Positions 1 to 11,049 of a DNA stretch of 64,000 bases are shown in pieces (the stretch's first letter is position 1; each line of letters opens with the position of its first letter). The notes beneath the pieces were generated by a model, which did not search any database, was not told where the DNA came from, and saw nothing but the letters and a program-made list of their open reading frames with translations. Both the position numbers and the translations under genes were made by a program. Source of the DNA: Chloranthus sessilifolius (lineage: Eukaryota > Streptophyta > Magnoliopsida > Chloranthales > Chloranthaceae); the NCBI GenBank assembly GCA_021018995.1, contig CM037587.1, positions 5,644,866-5,708,865 of the forward strand, read 5' to 3'.

Positions 1-1382
1 ATCGTCATGCTTAAATGTTTATTTATGTTCATCCTTATTTTTATTATTTAGAATCTATGCAACCTAAGATGTTTGATTTACACAACATGAAACAAGTATG
101 AATCGATAGAGAATACATATTTATGATATGTTAAACCTAAATAAGTGAAAGAGCTATTGCATGTTCTATTGATTTCTTATTTTTTTTCTATGCATGTACA
201 TTCATGGCATTCATAAAAGTGAAAAGATACCTTTACGATATGACACATGAAAGCAAATATTTCTATGACTACATAGAATTCTTATGGGCTTATGCTAGAG
301 GAATTAATATAAATAAGAATAACAAGAAAAGTTATGCATTCATGTATTAATGACAAGACTGAAGAGATAGGAGAAAGTCTTTAATTTTAAGCTTACCACT
401 TTTTTTTTTTGATAACCTGGGTATTCGGGCCTCTTATAGCACCCGCCTAATCCCAGGGGCACATGCGCACCCCAAATTCAGCACATGCTGGGTTAGCACA
501 AGATATAAATCCCTAGGGTGGCCTCAAGGGGGGAGGGGATTCGAACTCAGGTTTCCTGCTTTTGGAAGCAAGTACCTGGCCAGCTTAACTGAAGAGAAGT
601 TATGCGAAGGTTAATGTATATACTAATCAAAAGATCAGAGATTATTAGAATAATGATTAAGAAAGAGAAAATCATGTCCATTACTTATGTCGATTCATGA
701 GCATTAAATGCACAATTAAAATGATCATACATGAAATTAGGGTAGAGGCTCAAGCCATAATGTTTATTTAGATTTAATGCTATGTTTCAGTTTCGTTATA
801 TTGCTTTACTAATTATTTATGTCACATATTATATCTTTGTTATTGCTTGATTTTATGAGTTGGTTTGAGTTATAGACCTTTTCTATTAGCATCATCATGT
901 CTGATCCATACCGGTTTACTTGATAAATTGATCCATTATTTGGGATTTTAGGGAATACAACTATGCATGGAGTGGACGAAGTAGATGCGTCAATGATTGA
1001 TGAAAATTTAGATTTGAGCGAAGAAGGATTTGAAGTTTAGTTAATTAGGTTTTTCTTTATGTATTAGGAAAGATTTTAAGATATTAATTTCAGTTTTAGT
1101 TTTATAAACAAGTTTATGTTAATGATGGATTATACTTGATTTCAGTTTTTATTTAATTTAAAGAGTAGGCATAAAAATTGACATAATAAGTTGTTATCTC
1201 ATATTTTAGTATTGCTCTCTTGATGATGGGAAAAAGAAAATTTATGTGCGCGCTTTTAATAGTTATTTTTCGTTGCGTTATATGCGGATCTTTATGGATT
1301 AATCGATTTAATTATGATCATGGATATGTGATGTAGTGTGATGTCTCCAAGTGCTCTGGTGTGTAAATTTGGGGGCGTCACA
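1..1382 (+). mobile_element. Partial 5' LTR of chromovirus copy A
   Basis: AT-rich stretch ending in GTCACA at 1382, immediately followed by a TTGGTATCAGAG primer-binding site and a degraded chromovirus gag. This is the 3' part of a 5' LTR whose start lies left of the window. The closing GTCACA matches the LTR ends of the other chromovirus copies here (42,709 and 53,221; inverted at 8332). A SINE interrupts it at about 400-587. No host gene is visible in this stretch. Confidence 0.7.
400..587 (-). mobile_element. tRNA-derived SINE inside LTR A
   Basis: A GC-richer island in an AT-rich LTR. On the + strand it opens with a T-run (400-410, the element's A-tail) and closes with a region that, read on the minus strand, resembles RNA polymerase III internal promoter boxes: GAGTTCGAATCCCC (B-box-like, about 536-549) and an A-box-like segment near 569-587. 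Length is about 190 bp, usual for plant SINEs. ACTGAAGAGA occurs at 358-367 and again at 588-597. This could be the target-site duplication, but 32 bases separate the left copy from the T-run. The family is not assigned. Confidence 0.6.
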
Positions 1383-1383
1383 G

Positions 1384-1396
1384 TTGGTATCAGAGA
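1384..1396 (+). other. tRNA-Met-type primer-binding site, copy A
   Basis: TTGGTATCAGAG starts one base after the LTR end. This is the usual plant chromovirus minus-strand primer site, complementary to the 3' end of initiator tRNA-Met. The same motif in the same position occurs at 42,711 (copy C) and inverted at 8319-8330 (copy B). Confidence 0.75.
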
Positions 1397-1457
1397 GAAG
1401 TTTTGCGATTTAAATTTGTAGAGATTGAAACTAATGTAGGAATGATATTGATTTTAG

Positions 1458-2460
1458 ATGACCAGTTTCCAGAGACTAGGTGATAGGCTAGTGGATGCTG
1501 TTACGAGAGCGATCAATGCAGCGAGAGCATCCGTGCCTAGATCAGATGTGGATGAGTTTAGAAAGAATCATTCTAAGACTTTCAATTGAACTGGTGAGGT
1601 TATGGAGGCACAAAAGTTGATTAAGCATTTAGAAAAAATATTTGGGATAATGTAGTGCCTTGATGCTTTTAAGGTGAGACTAACAACTTATAAATTGGAA
1701 GACGTCACAGACCACTCATGGAGCCAAGTCAATGATGTTATAATTGCAGCAAACCCAGAACATGTTTGGACTTGGGCAGAATTTGTGAAAATTTTTAACG
1801 ATAAATATTATCCTCATAGTGTTCGTGAGGGTAAGATTACTGAAATTTTGAAGTTAGAATAAGGGAATATGACAATCAATGCCTACGATAGGACATTTAC
1901 TGAACTTGGAAGATTTGTGCCGAATATGATAGCTGATGAGACCTTTCGCATTAGAAAGTTTGAGCAGGGACTTAGGCCACAGATCAGGTCTCTTGTAGTG
2001 GGGCATAGGGGTACTACCTTCATAGATTTATTGGATAGATGCTATGCTGTAGAGAGAGACGTTAGCCAGACAAATCAAGGGAAAAGTTTTGATCAATTGA
2101 CTCGGAGTGGCAATCAGTTTAATGGATGAGATCGAGTCATGGGTAGGCAGAACAATCAACAGGGGAGGAGGTTTTCCCCATATGGTAAACCCCAACAAAT
2201 TCAACAGAAGGGACAACCAACAACTATGACAACTAATGCAACGACGAATTCGAAAACGACGTGCAACTCATGCGGGAAATAATACTTTGGCAAATGTTTA
2301 CGAGGAACGATCACATGCTACAACTGCGAGAAAGTAGGCCATAGAGCGGCGGATTGCAAGGAGCCGAAGAAGAATCAGAAAGCACCATTGATAACGGCTG
2401 ATGGACAAGTTTATACCTTATTTGAGATGGACGCTAGAGCCTTCGATGATGTGATTCACG
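1458..2460 (+). pseudogene. Degraded Ty3/gypsy gag, chromovirus copy A
   Basis: Start chosen at the ATG at 1458, the first after the primer-binding site. Capsid-type Retrotrans_gag sequence follows through about 2100 (HVWTWAEFVKIFNDKYYP and the FEQGLRPQIRSLV segment), in pieces separated by stops near 1588, 1652, 1861 and 2127. A CCHC zinc knuckle (CYNCEKVGHRAADC) lies near 2320-2360, preceded by a damaged first knuckle with a TAA near 2280. Gag would coat and package the element's RNA. The exon ends at DVIHG, where a putative intron begins. Family assignment (Tekay/Del-like chromovirus) rests on gag, primer site and protease order. No intact protein is possible. Confidence 0.75.
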
Positions 2461-2670
2461 GTATGATTTAGATAGTTTATCTTCCTTCTCTTGCCTATAA
2501 GAACTATTTGAATTGCTATATTTAATGTGCATATTTATCTACCTTAGCTTCATATATCACGCAAATATGAGACGTTAATTAAGACACTTAAGAATTCAAG
2601 GGAAATTTAAAGTTAAAACTTTTTTCTTAATTAAGATCACTTAGCAATTATTAATGTGTGTTTATTTTAG
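2461..2670 (+). other. Putative intron between gag and protease, copy A
   Basis: Starts with GTATGA directly after the gag codon series DVIH-G and ends TTTATTTTAG. The next base resumes the same codon and reads into a protease segment containing MDSGASHSL. It is AT-rich, 210 bp, phase 1. Read through, translation stops two codons past the donor (GMI stop). Equivalent GT...AG intervals sit at the same codon in copies B and C. Splicing is inferred from sequence only. Confidence 0.6.
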
Positions 2671-2810
2671 GCTCTTTGTTGATTGACGGATGTTTCGCTC
2701 ATGTACTTATGGACTCGGGAGCTTCACATTCATTATTTTCGAAATCATTTTGGGAATCATTTGACTCATTAACCACCTTCCTATTCGGGTAAGTTGATCG
2801 AAAGGTCCAG
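2671..2810 (+). pseudogene. Aspartic protease remnant, chromovirus copy A
   Basis: Frame resumed after the putative intron reads LLIDGCFAHVLMDSGASHS, containing the retroviral-type aspartic protease motif DSGAS (D-S/T-G). The protease would cut the Gag-Pol polyprotein. Similarity fades after about 2800; reverse transcriptase and integrase are absent, and the sequence runs into Tat-like repeat material near 2890. It is a truncated end, not a functional gene. Confidence 0.6.
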
Positions 2811-2889
2811 TGGATTATAAAGCTTTCTTTTGAAATGTAGAAAACTCTGAATTCTCACACACCTCTTCTGCCATTAGAGTCGATGTTAG

Positions 2890-5407
2890 AGCAAAAAAAA
2901 AATAAAGATGCAAGGTTCCATCAAATCTCAGAATTCTTGCATTAGCAGGTTGTTTAAAAGAAATAGACATACATGCTTAAAAAAAAGGATAAAAAAGAAA
3001 AGAAGCACAATCGAGGGAGAGCACGCGACAAATGAATGGTCAATGAGTTCAGGGAAGCATAAGCAAAACTGCGAGGGCATCCCTGACATCTTCACACTAC
3101 TAGATGTCGTCGTACTGTGGCGGGAGGAGGACACAACTCCTGCTAACAATAGAATTTGATGATTTGATGGTGTTGGACCATGACAGAGAGCTCAATTATG
3201 GCACTGCCTTACCACCCTAGAAGAAAGTAGTTGACTACTATTTGAAAAATTGGTTGAATAAGAAGCTATCCCTTAGATCAATAAACCTTATCACTTCTCC
3301 ACACTTATTTTCTTTTCGGACAATGAGTCAAATGATCTTCAAAATCTTTTTAAAGAGTAAAATCGAAAACTTTCGAATGACAAACGATGCAATCACCCAT
3401 TATCTATCACTCATTTCATCCTTGTCAAAAGCTACGATGCATGACGATCATTCAGTACTTGAGAATCGAACCCGTCATGCGGTCAAAATAATCGAACTAC
3501 TTCCCAACATGGGATCATTACAAGCACATCTTAATTCCCAGGCCACTCTAGGATATCTGCGAGGCCAAAAAAGTCTCACCGTCACCTGATGTTGGGGCAT
3601 TATTTTTTAGCATTGGCACCTTAGCCGCGACAACCGGGTCACGAGACCAACACCTCAAACTGGGGCATTTTTTTTATTTTTTAAATACATTTTATTTCTT
3701 ACTTTTCTGGTACCAACTGAAAAAACAAAACAAAAAACAAAACAAAATTATTATATAACAAAAAAATATCTGAATGTCCTGTCGTGAAACAAACACCAAA
3801 AAGAAAATTATCTTAAATCCCACCGTGTAACCCCCAAAAACACAAAAAGTATAAAATACACTCGTTACCTCAAATTCACACCGTGAAAAACAAAAATATA
3901 TATCCCATCATGAAAAACAAAATTTTTATTTCCAAGTCCCACCGTGACCCTCAAGATACTATTTTGTCCCATCGCGTATTCTCAACCAAACAAAAAAAAA
4001 ACCTCTTCCACTGTCTTCAAGACAAAAATAAAATAAAATACATAAAACAATGAACACATCTCCCTAGTACTTTTTCACCCCTTTTCTTGCTTAATTTCAC
4101 ATCTCTACAAAAAAATCATCTTACTAAGAATGATACTGCAGAGCTACTCCTGAACATCAACACTAGAATTTGTTCTCCAAAGAATCACCAAATATTCATC
4201 AATGAACATACCTTTTTTCGAGCTGCACCTCGGTGCACTTGTTGCCGATATCACTTAACATCCTCTGACACCCTTTTTTATCTCAACATTAAATTATCGT
4301 TACTCTGGTTGCATCACCTGTGCCTCGACTATGGTATAGTCCCTTTGTTTGATGGCGATATGCAACAGGTCGCGAGATGCGACATGCACCCACGGCAGCA
4401 GTAGAATTCCCTCTATCGCCACAAATGGTCTCTAGATGAATCAATCAACTTGTGCGCATCCTGACAAGGAAGACAAGAGATGATATCAACCCCTCATCAA
4501 AGAATATTCATCATTATATCCTGGACAATAGATTCATCATCGCACGTGAGTTCTGCACTCATTCAGGTAAGCATTCCTTTCTCCACCCAATATTCCGTAA
4601 AAATATAATTAGTTAATATTAAGTATCAAATGTTTTCAAAACTCACTCTCCCGATTCGCACAACTATTGTAGTCCTCCCGTAAGAGACGATCATTAGTAC
4701 ACGCGAGAAGGTTAGAGTGCGTATCCGACATATAGAGTGTCGTCCTAACAACCACACAAACGGTCGGGTCCTAAAATCCCGCTCTGGTGGATCTGCTCAG
4801 CGACGTCTCGAGAGCCATGTTTTTCGCCATTTTTACCGAATTGATCTTAAGTTAAAACCCAAAATTTCAAAACCCTCGATCTATAAACTTTCTATCTCTG
4901 ATCACCCTAATCCATTCTTTCCCCTGGGAAATCGAACACCGAGTATACTCAACTTTGAGAAATCACAAGTGTTTACTGGAAAGGGACCCCTGACACGTCA
5001 TTAGTGTGAGCAATGACGCGCCCAGTCTGACATGATCTGCGCAACCTTCGCCATCCTATTATTAAATATCCGGTCACTTGACCTTGTATCTTGACATTCG
5101 TCGACGTGACCCGTACTTCATTTGCGTTCACTTCCCCCGTTTGATTGCGATATGTAGCAGGTCGCGACATGCGACGGGATGCAACATGCACCCGCGGTTG
5201 TAGAAACACCTCTCGATTACTACCAAAGGCCTTTGAATACTCACCCTCTTATTTAGCTTGCACTGAAAGATAAGAAAGTCAAACATTTCATGTCAACTCC
5301 TCGATTCATACTTGTGAATTCTCAAGGAAACGAGAAGGCACCTTGAAGGGGGTGTATACTTCTTCAACACAGTCTTGCTCCACAATAATGCGTTGAAGAG
5401 GGGCATC
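2890..5407 (+). repeat. 3' internal region of Tat-like retroelement, copy 1
   Basis: No intact gene. Landmarks: a phrase near 3590-3670 that twice contains TTGGGGCA or TGGGGCATTTTTT and resembles the gag-pol 3' ends of Tat/Ogre elements; repeated TCCCACCGTG or TCCCATCG phrases (3820-3970); and a long block (about 4690-5240) clearly repeated at about 37,300-37,830. It leads directly into an LTR starting TGTAGACC at 5408. The short ORFs here (2908-3159, 3242-3589, 4087-4404) match nothing I recognise and are probably polyprotein debris. Confidence 0.5.
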
Positions 5408-6273
5408 TGTAGACCCCCTGTTTTCGCCCTCTCGGAGTATACAAATATGTTCGGTCAACCATTGGCTATGCCCATGACTTTCATAAAGGCCAGCCCTCTC
5501 CAAAATCCCTAAAAAGACAATAATCTGGGGATTGTACATTACACCAAACAATGTACAATTGAGATCCGGGCTGAAATATCAACCTAGGAATTCGAACCCG
5601 AGAAAGGCCCGAAAGATCTCAAATTATGTGCATGAAATGATGTGCATAATTTGATTGTGCGCAGGCCCCCCTGTGCACAATCAATCAAACTTGGATTGGG
5701 CATAGCTTCCGTGCACCTCTTCAGGTTCCAGATTATGCGCATGAAACCTGTGCATAATTCGATCATGCGCGCACCTATGGGCGCACAATCAGTCCATAGT
5801 TGGATTGGAACTATGCTTCTGTAAACCGCCGTAGTCCCGAATTGTGCGCATCCCACCCAGCTCATAATCCGATTGTGCGCAGACCCCCCTGCACATAGTT
5901 CCAAGTGAATTAGAACTAGGACACCCGGCTGAACCAGTCATCGGTCACTCCCGAAGTCGGTGACCGACTCCCGGTGAAATAAACGCATGGTACCATGCGC
6001 ACAATTCAATTATGCGCATGACTTCATGCACATAATTCCCCAGTTGGGCACATGCCCACATGTGCACAATTGCCCGAATACCTATAAATAAGACCCCCAC
6101 CCCACAACCTTCAACACAAATCAATTCTCAAGATTGTTCCTTTTGGAAAATTTGAGGTTCTCTCTGAGGTTTCAAAGAAAGGAGTTGAGCTACACTTTAG
6201 GTTTTTGGTTCCTAAAACTGCAAACTTTTCTCTAGAAGCCTCAAGGTAGTCAAAGCAAGTGGGGCTAACCCAC
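5408..6273 (+). mobile_element. Truncated Tat-like LTR, copy 1
   Basis: Begins TGTAGACCCCCTGTTTTCGC, the TGTAGACACC-type opening common in Tat-lineage LTRs. It is repeated, diverged, at 37,995. From 5615 to 6070 it holds a cluster of imperfect palindromes built from TGCGCA and AATT (for example TGCGCACAATTCAATTATGC near 5997). A TATA box (CCTATAAATA, 6081-6090) follows the cluster. Homology to copy 2 runs to the GTGGGGCTAACCCACT phrase and stops at about 6273, where minus-strand chromovirus copy B begins. The LTR 3' end is missing. Confidence 0.6.
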
Positions 6274-6751
6274 TCGTTCTGTAGAAAAGCGATGTATCCA
6301 CTGCATTCGTTCTTCATCAGATGCTCTACTCGGATCACGGATATCAACGGTACGATAGTCGATTGCGCACCAAAGAATCTGACCGATCTACTCCCATTAG
6401 GGCGAAAAGTAACCATCTTCCTTTTGCAATCGACATTCGCGTTATGCTTGGGAAATTAGTCCATGCCAAGGATCACGTTAAATCGTTGCATGTCGAACAA
6501 GATCAAATCGACTGCTGATTCATGTTCGTCGTAATCTCTGATGGCTACGATAACTGATCGGTACACCGTGTCGGTGCTAATAGGTTTCCCCTTGGGGATT
6601 GACACAGTCAAAATAAAATCCAAAGGCTCGGGAGTCGCTTTCAACTTTTTCGCGAATTGAGGTGTTATAAATGAGTGGGTAGACCCTGGGTCTATCAATA
6701 CTTGAGCCTCGTAGCAATAGTAGTCACTTTCCTTGTACATTTGTAAGGTAC
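6274..6751 (-). pseudogene. Protease region of chromovirus copy B
   Basis: Reading leftward from 6751, the frame resumes after a putative intron and gives an aspartic protease segment with VLIDPGSTHSF, a typical plant chromovirus D-P-G-S/T active-site variant, followed by FNVILGMD (6456-6740). A second frame (6416 to 6280) covers the protease tail, matching copy C around 44,640-44,790. Reverse transcriptase is absent: the element is cut at about 6273 and abuts the Tat-like LTR. At least one frameshift separates the two parts. Confidence 0.7.
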
Positions 6752-6900
6752 CTAAGTTTCGTACATTTAATCTACTTGGATAAAAATAAAGATAAAAATT
6801 ATGTCATTCTCAAGGAGTAGAGTCAAAGACTATTTAATAGGATGCACCTTCTCTCTCTAAAATCTAATAAAGTAGATTAACATCATTTAGGAAGTTATAC
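6752..6900 (-). other. Putative intron between gag and protease, copy B
   Basis: On the minus strand the gag frame ends DVI-stop-G, followed by GTATAACTTC (donor). The interval is 149 bp, AT-rich, and ends ACTTAG. The protease frame then resumes with GTACCTTAC, completing the split glycine codon. Without splicing, the frame stops three codons after the donor. Position and phase equal those in copies A and C. Confidence 0.6.
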
Positions 6901-8204
6901 CTTAGATCACATCATTACTAGTTTGGACATCTTGAGTTGTGACGGCATATGCACGTCCTCGAACAGTCGGCCTCGTGTTCCTTACAGGCCTTGGCGTAAC
7001 TGCTGATGCCATTCTCTCATTCCTCAACTCTGGGCAATCCTTAATCATATACCCCATTTGACCACACTTGAAGCATCCTCTGGTACCCCGTCTACAATCC
7101 GTTGTCTTGTGAGACTTGCCACATCGGGCACATGTCTCAGCCGGAGTGGATGATGTTGCCCTTGAAAATCCCTGCGTAACTAATACTCCTGTAGTAAGAG
7201 CAGGGCCCTCATAACGGAAATGTCTAACTGCGGTGGGCATATTTAGCTTAGTATAGTTAGGCTGAGAAAATTGTCTTAGGGCTAGTGCTGCAAATCTCGG
7301 CTTTTTATTTACCGACTCATAGTTACTTGGTCTCCCTTGACCTGCCTTACCCCAATTCAGCTGGTCTCGTCTTATATATATATTTTCAATATCTCACTCG
7401 GCCACTATCGCCTTGCCTAAGACTGCTCCGTAGGTTTCCAACTCTAGCTTAGAGATTCTGTCGCGTATGATCGGCCTTAAGCTGCTTTCAAACTTTTTAG
7501 CCTTCATTGATTTCGTAGCCACATACTGTGGAGCAAACCTAGACAACCTTGTAAACTCCGTGCCGTACTCTCGTACGAACATTTTCCCTTGCTCCAACGT
7601 CATAAATTTTGCTGCCATCTGCCTTCTGATTTGTTTGGGAAAGTATTTCTTATTGAATACTTCCACAAATCCTCCCATGTCCACAATCTATCTGGATTTT
7701 CTTGTTCTCTAATCCTCAACACTGATTTCCACCAAGGATCGGCTCCTCCTTCTAACAGGAAAGATGCTCAACTCACCTTCTCCTCATCTCAGTACATGAC
7801 AATCTTTGGAGAAGCTTCTCAATCTGGTTCAGCCACTTTTTCGCTTCAAGCGAATCCGTCTGCACGTAGAAACTAGGAGGTCTCAATCTCCTAAACTCAA
7901 CAAATGTCGATGGTGTGGGTGGAGTCGGAGGTGGAGGCGGCTGCTGATGGTTATTAGTATTATTTGTAGCCATCAAAGTTGTTTGTTGAGCCATAGCATT
8001 TGCCACGGCTTCCATGGCTTGGGCCATTCTCAGTCTGTCATCACTTTCTTGGTCTCTTTCTTAGTCCCTCTCTTCCGAAATACTCCCTTCCGGAATGTCT
8101 CTGTTACAAAGTGGAACCCTATTGGAATTAGTAGGAATCTCATCCCCACTTCTCAAGTTCCGTCCATGACTGCCTCTCGGTCTCCCTCTACCTCTAGTGG
8201 ACAT
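6901..8204 (-). pseudogene. Degraded gag of chromovirus copy B
   Basis: Start placed at the ATG at 8204 because the first residues (MSTRGRGRPRGSHGR) match the gag start of copy C at 42,813 (MSSRGRGRSRGGQQR). Order on the minus strand: basic N-terminus, proline-rich linker and EFRRLRPPSF (7773-8027), capsid core (7394-7684, with GGFVEVFNKKYFPKQIRRQ), then two zinc knuckles near 7140-7040 (CARCGKSHKTTDC and CFKCGQMGYMIKDC). Several frameshifts separate these blocks, and the last Gln codon before the intron reads TAA. Role would be RNA packaging and particle formation. Confidence 0.75.
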
Positions 8205-8318
8205 GATGTTCTGTAAACATGAAACCAAAGTTTCATTAGCAGAAGGTCCCTATATTCTGATAAAAACTTAAACATACTGATCCATGCCTAAGGTTTGTCA
8301 AAATCTCTAAAGCATATG

Positions 8319-8330
8319 CTCTGATACCAA
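8319..8330 (-). other. Primer-binding site, copy B
   Basis: CTCTGATACCAA on the + strand is the complement of TTGGTATCAGAG and lies directly inside the LTR boundary at 8332. It fixes the element's orientation as minus. Confidence 0.75.
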
Positions 8331-8331
8331 C

Positions 8332-10681
8332 TGTGACAGCTCGAAAACCCGTGCCGTCAGACCGCCCCTGAGGCGATCCGGGAACTCACGAAACACTTGA
8401 CACATCCACACATAAAGCGGAAACAAAGCATATATTCTAACTAAGCAGATAGAGTCATTATAAGGAATTTAAATCTCTAGTTCTATATGAGTGACTACAT
8501 CAGAACCATGATAAAAGACGGTTCTAATTCCATGCAAAAGCACATGGACAAAAGAATCGAACTGAACCACTGGTGACGATCGACCATCACCGAAACATGG
8601 CTCACAAAACAATACTATATGACAATATTACATGAGTTTTAACAAAACTGGCTGAACGTACCAAGCCTTATAGATAATTCTCAAAATAAACACTCGTAGC
8701 GCAACCCATTAGAAGAACTCGTCAAAAGGGGGCTCAGTCTCCTTTGGTATGTACTCTGGGTCCTCAGGATCAATGTCCTCAGTACTCGCGTCTATTCTTG
8801 TATCTGTGACATATAGTCGAGGGATGAGCTAACAGTCTAAGCTCAATAGGGAAACATAAATAACATGCAGATCTTCGCATCACACATATATCTCATAACA
8901 TAATCTAAAACATGCTCTTCTTATAAAGATTCACAATTTAAAGGTATTTAAATTGACACAAAACTGATATTCGATGCATATTTTAAAGCACACAAATCAC
9001 GATTTCTAAAACTTGCTCTTATAACAAAGAAACTTAAATCAATTACTTAAATACAATTTCGAGCATATATAGCATCGAGAGTCACACATATGCCAATGGA
9101 AACCCCAATCATTGTCGTTCAATAAACTATTTTCACAATGTCCAAGCCCCTTCGAATGAGGTGACTTGTGTCGAATGAAGTATTACCACAGATCGGTAAT
9201 CAAAGAACGGATATTCCGCCATACCGAAGCACAATTGTATGGATATCCCGCCGTGTCGATCGCGGATATCCCGTCGTGTCGATCGCGGATATCTCGCCGC
9301 ATCGGTAGGGTATTTATGCACGTGAACCTTAAATCAAAGTATAAAATATAACTTATAGTTTATCACCGTGAATTGTGGTAATTTATACTAGGTTTGAAGT
9401 TTTAACTTTCAAAGCTCACACACACACATGGGCGAATCTTTCTGATTTCTCACATACACATATCTGATTTCACACACAAAAATGTCTTTCAAGGTGCACA
9501 CACATGCATTTTCATGATTGAAACCATGTACGAAATTCACACTTTATTGATGAAAAAATTCATGAACCACACACACTTTCATCACATCACAATATCCATG
9601 CTAGTTGTAATCAAATGCACATGTTATAGAGTTTTCCCTACCTCAATACAGAGCTTACGAAACTTTCCTTGCTCTGAGGTAATTCTCTCAACCCACACTC
9701 CTGGGCACACCTAGAACATATCAATTTCATATCCTATATGTCAGAAGTGACGAAAAATGGGAAGTCCTAAAGTCTTCTCGAATCCCTTTACTAAAATTAA
9801 ACCAAATCTTTGAATCTGTCCAAATCGATCGATCGGTTCCCAAATTGATCGGTCGATTTCCGAAATTGATCGATCGAAATCCATTTCGACTAATCGGTTT
9901 CCCCAAAAATCCACATATCTTGTTGCCACAATCCGATCGATCGGGTACTAATTTCGATCGATCAGTTTTCCTTAGAAAACTTTTGCTCCTTCTCTATTTT
10001 CTTCATTCCGATCAATCAGTGTTCAGACCGATCGGTTTCTCGAAAAACCTTTCACATTTTGTTCTGTCAAAATCGATCGATTGGATACTAATTTCGATCG
10101 ATCGGTTTTGACAGACTCTCAGAAACACAGGTTTATTCACTCTTAACTTATTTTTCTCATTCACACCCACATTTATTATAACTGGGGCATTAATTGCCCA
10201 ACTAAACTATAACTCAAAAGTCCTTACCTCATAAATTCATGGATATATCGTGCTCTTCGATCCAAATTCTGGAAATCCTCGATACTCTATTCACCTCTAA
10301 AGGGTTCGAAATCCAACCTCTCGCGATTGTGTCGCGACACACCCACAACAAATTCTTCCCTTCTCTTCCTTTCTCTCTTCTTTCTTTCTTCCTTCTTTCT
10401 CTTCTCTCTTTCTCTTAGAATTTTGCAAGGGAGTAGCTCACGTGAGAAGCCACTCAACTTAAGCTAACTTCCTTGCTTCCTTGTGAAGCACACGCACACA
10501 ACACTCATCGTTGTTACTTGTGTCGGTTCGCTTACGAACCACTTACATCTAACCTAGGTGTTCGCTCATACACACATATTCACTTGTTGTAACCTTCTAG
10601 GTGACCAAAAACCCAGAATCGTACAGTGCTCATGCCAATACACGTGACATTACACGGTTCCCCAATTTTGGGGATGTTACA
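8332..10681 (-). mobile_element. 5' LTR of chromovirus copy B
   Basis: Bounded on the + strand by TGTGACAGCTCG (8332) and GGGGATGTTACA (10,681), so on the minus strand it runs from TGTAACATCCCC to GTCACA; length is about 2350 bp. It contains (in + coordinates) a block of GGATATCCCGCC-type repeats at 9211-9300 and a cluster of CGATCGATCG palindromes at 9817-10,112. A segment near 9060-9090 (ATATATAGCATCGAGAG) is shared with the LTR of copy C and the deleted element at 26-27.6 kb. The partner 3' LTR is not in this window, so no target-site duplication can be confirmed. Confidence 0.75.
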
Positions 10682-11049
10682 ATGCATGCATAGCCACTTT
10701 GCCACTAAAAGTGCGCGGCCGTGGGCTGGGGGCCGAAAAATCCCTAAATTTTCATATTTTTCCTCTCATTTCTCTCTCAAAATCAAACCGGGAACTCTAC
10801 CCCCTTCCCTGCTGATTCGATCCACATTCTGACATCGTGCCAATGTCGAAATCGCTGATTAACCACTCATTTTCCTGCCTGATCTAGGGCTTTTTCTCAA
10901 ACAAGGTAAACCTTTTTAAACCCTTTTTTCTTTTGAATTTCTTGATTTTTATACCATTGTGGCTAGGGTTTTAACATCTACATGGTAAAAAGGTGATTTT
11001 TCTAGCAAATGTAGCTATTTGTGATCCTTATTATGATTTGTGTATGTTT
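10682..11049 (+). other. Unassigned segment between two insertions
   Basis: About 370 bp between LTR B and element 1. It contains no long ORF. A pyrimidine-rich leader-like stretch (10,745-10,900) is followed by CAAG/GTAAACC near 10,903, which would be a plausible splice donor. Comparable T-rich, intron-like sequence resumes on the other side of element 1 (18,190 onward), ahead of the broken plant-mobile-domain gene. The segment could be that gene's promoter and first exon, with element 1 sitting in its first intron; this is inference. Confidence 0.3.

Noticed and set aside
1384..2810. Endogenous plant pararetrovirus, because these viruses also use a tRNA-Met primer site
   Set aside because: A long LTR precedes it, integrase is encoded in the sister copy, and no movement-protein region is seen.
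9133..9351. Overlapping short ORFs in LTR B
   Set aside because: They arise from the GGATATCC-type repeats and lack coding character.
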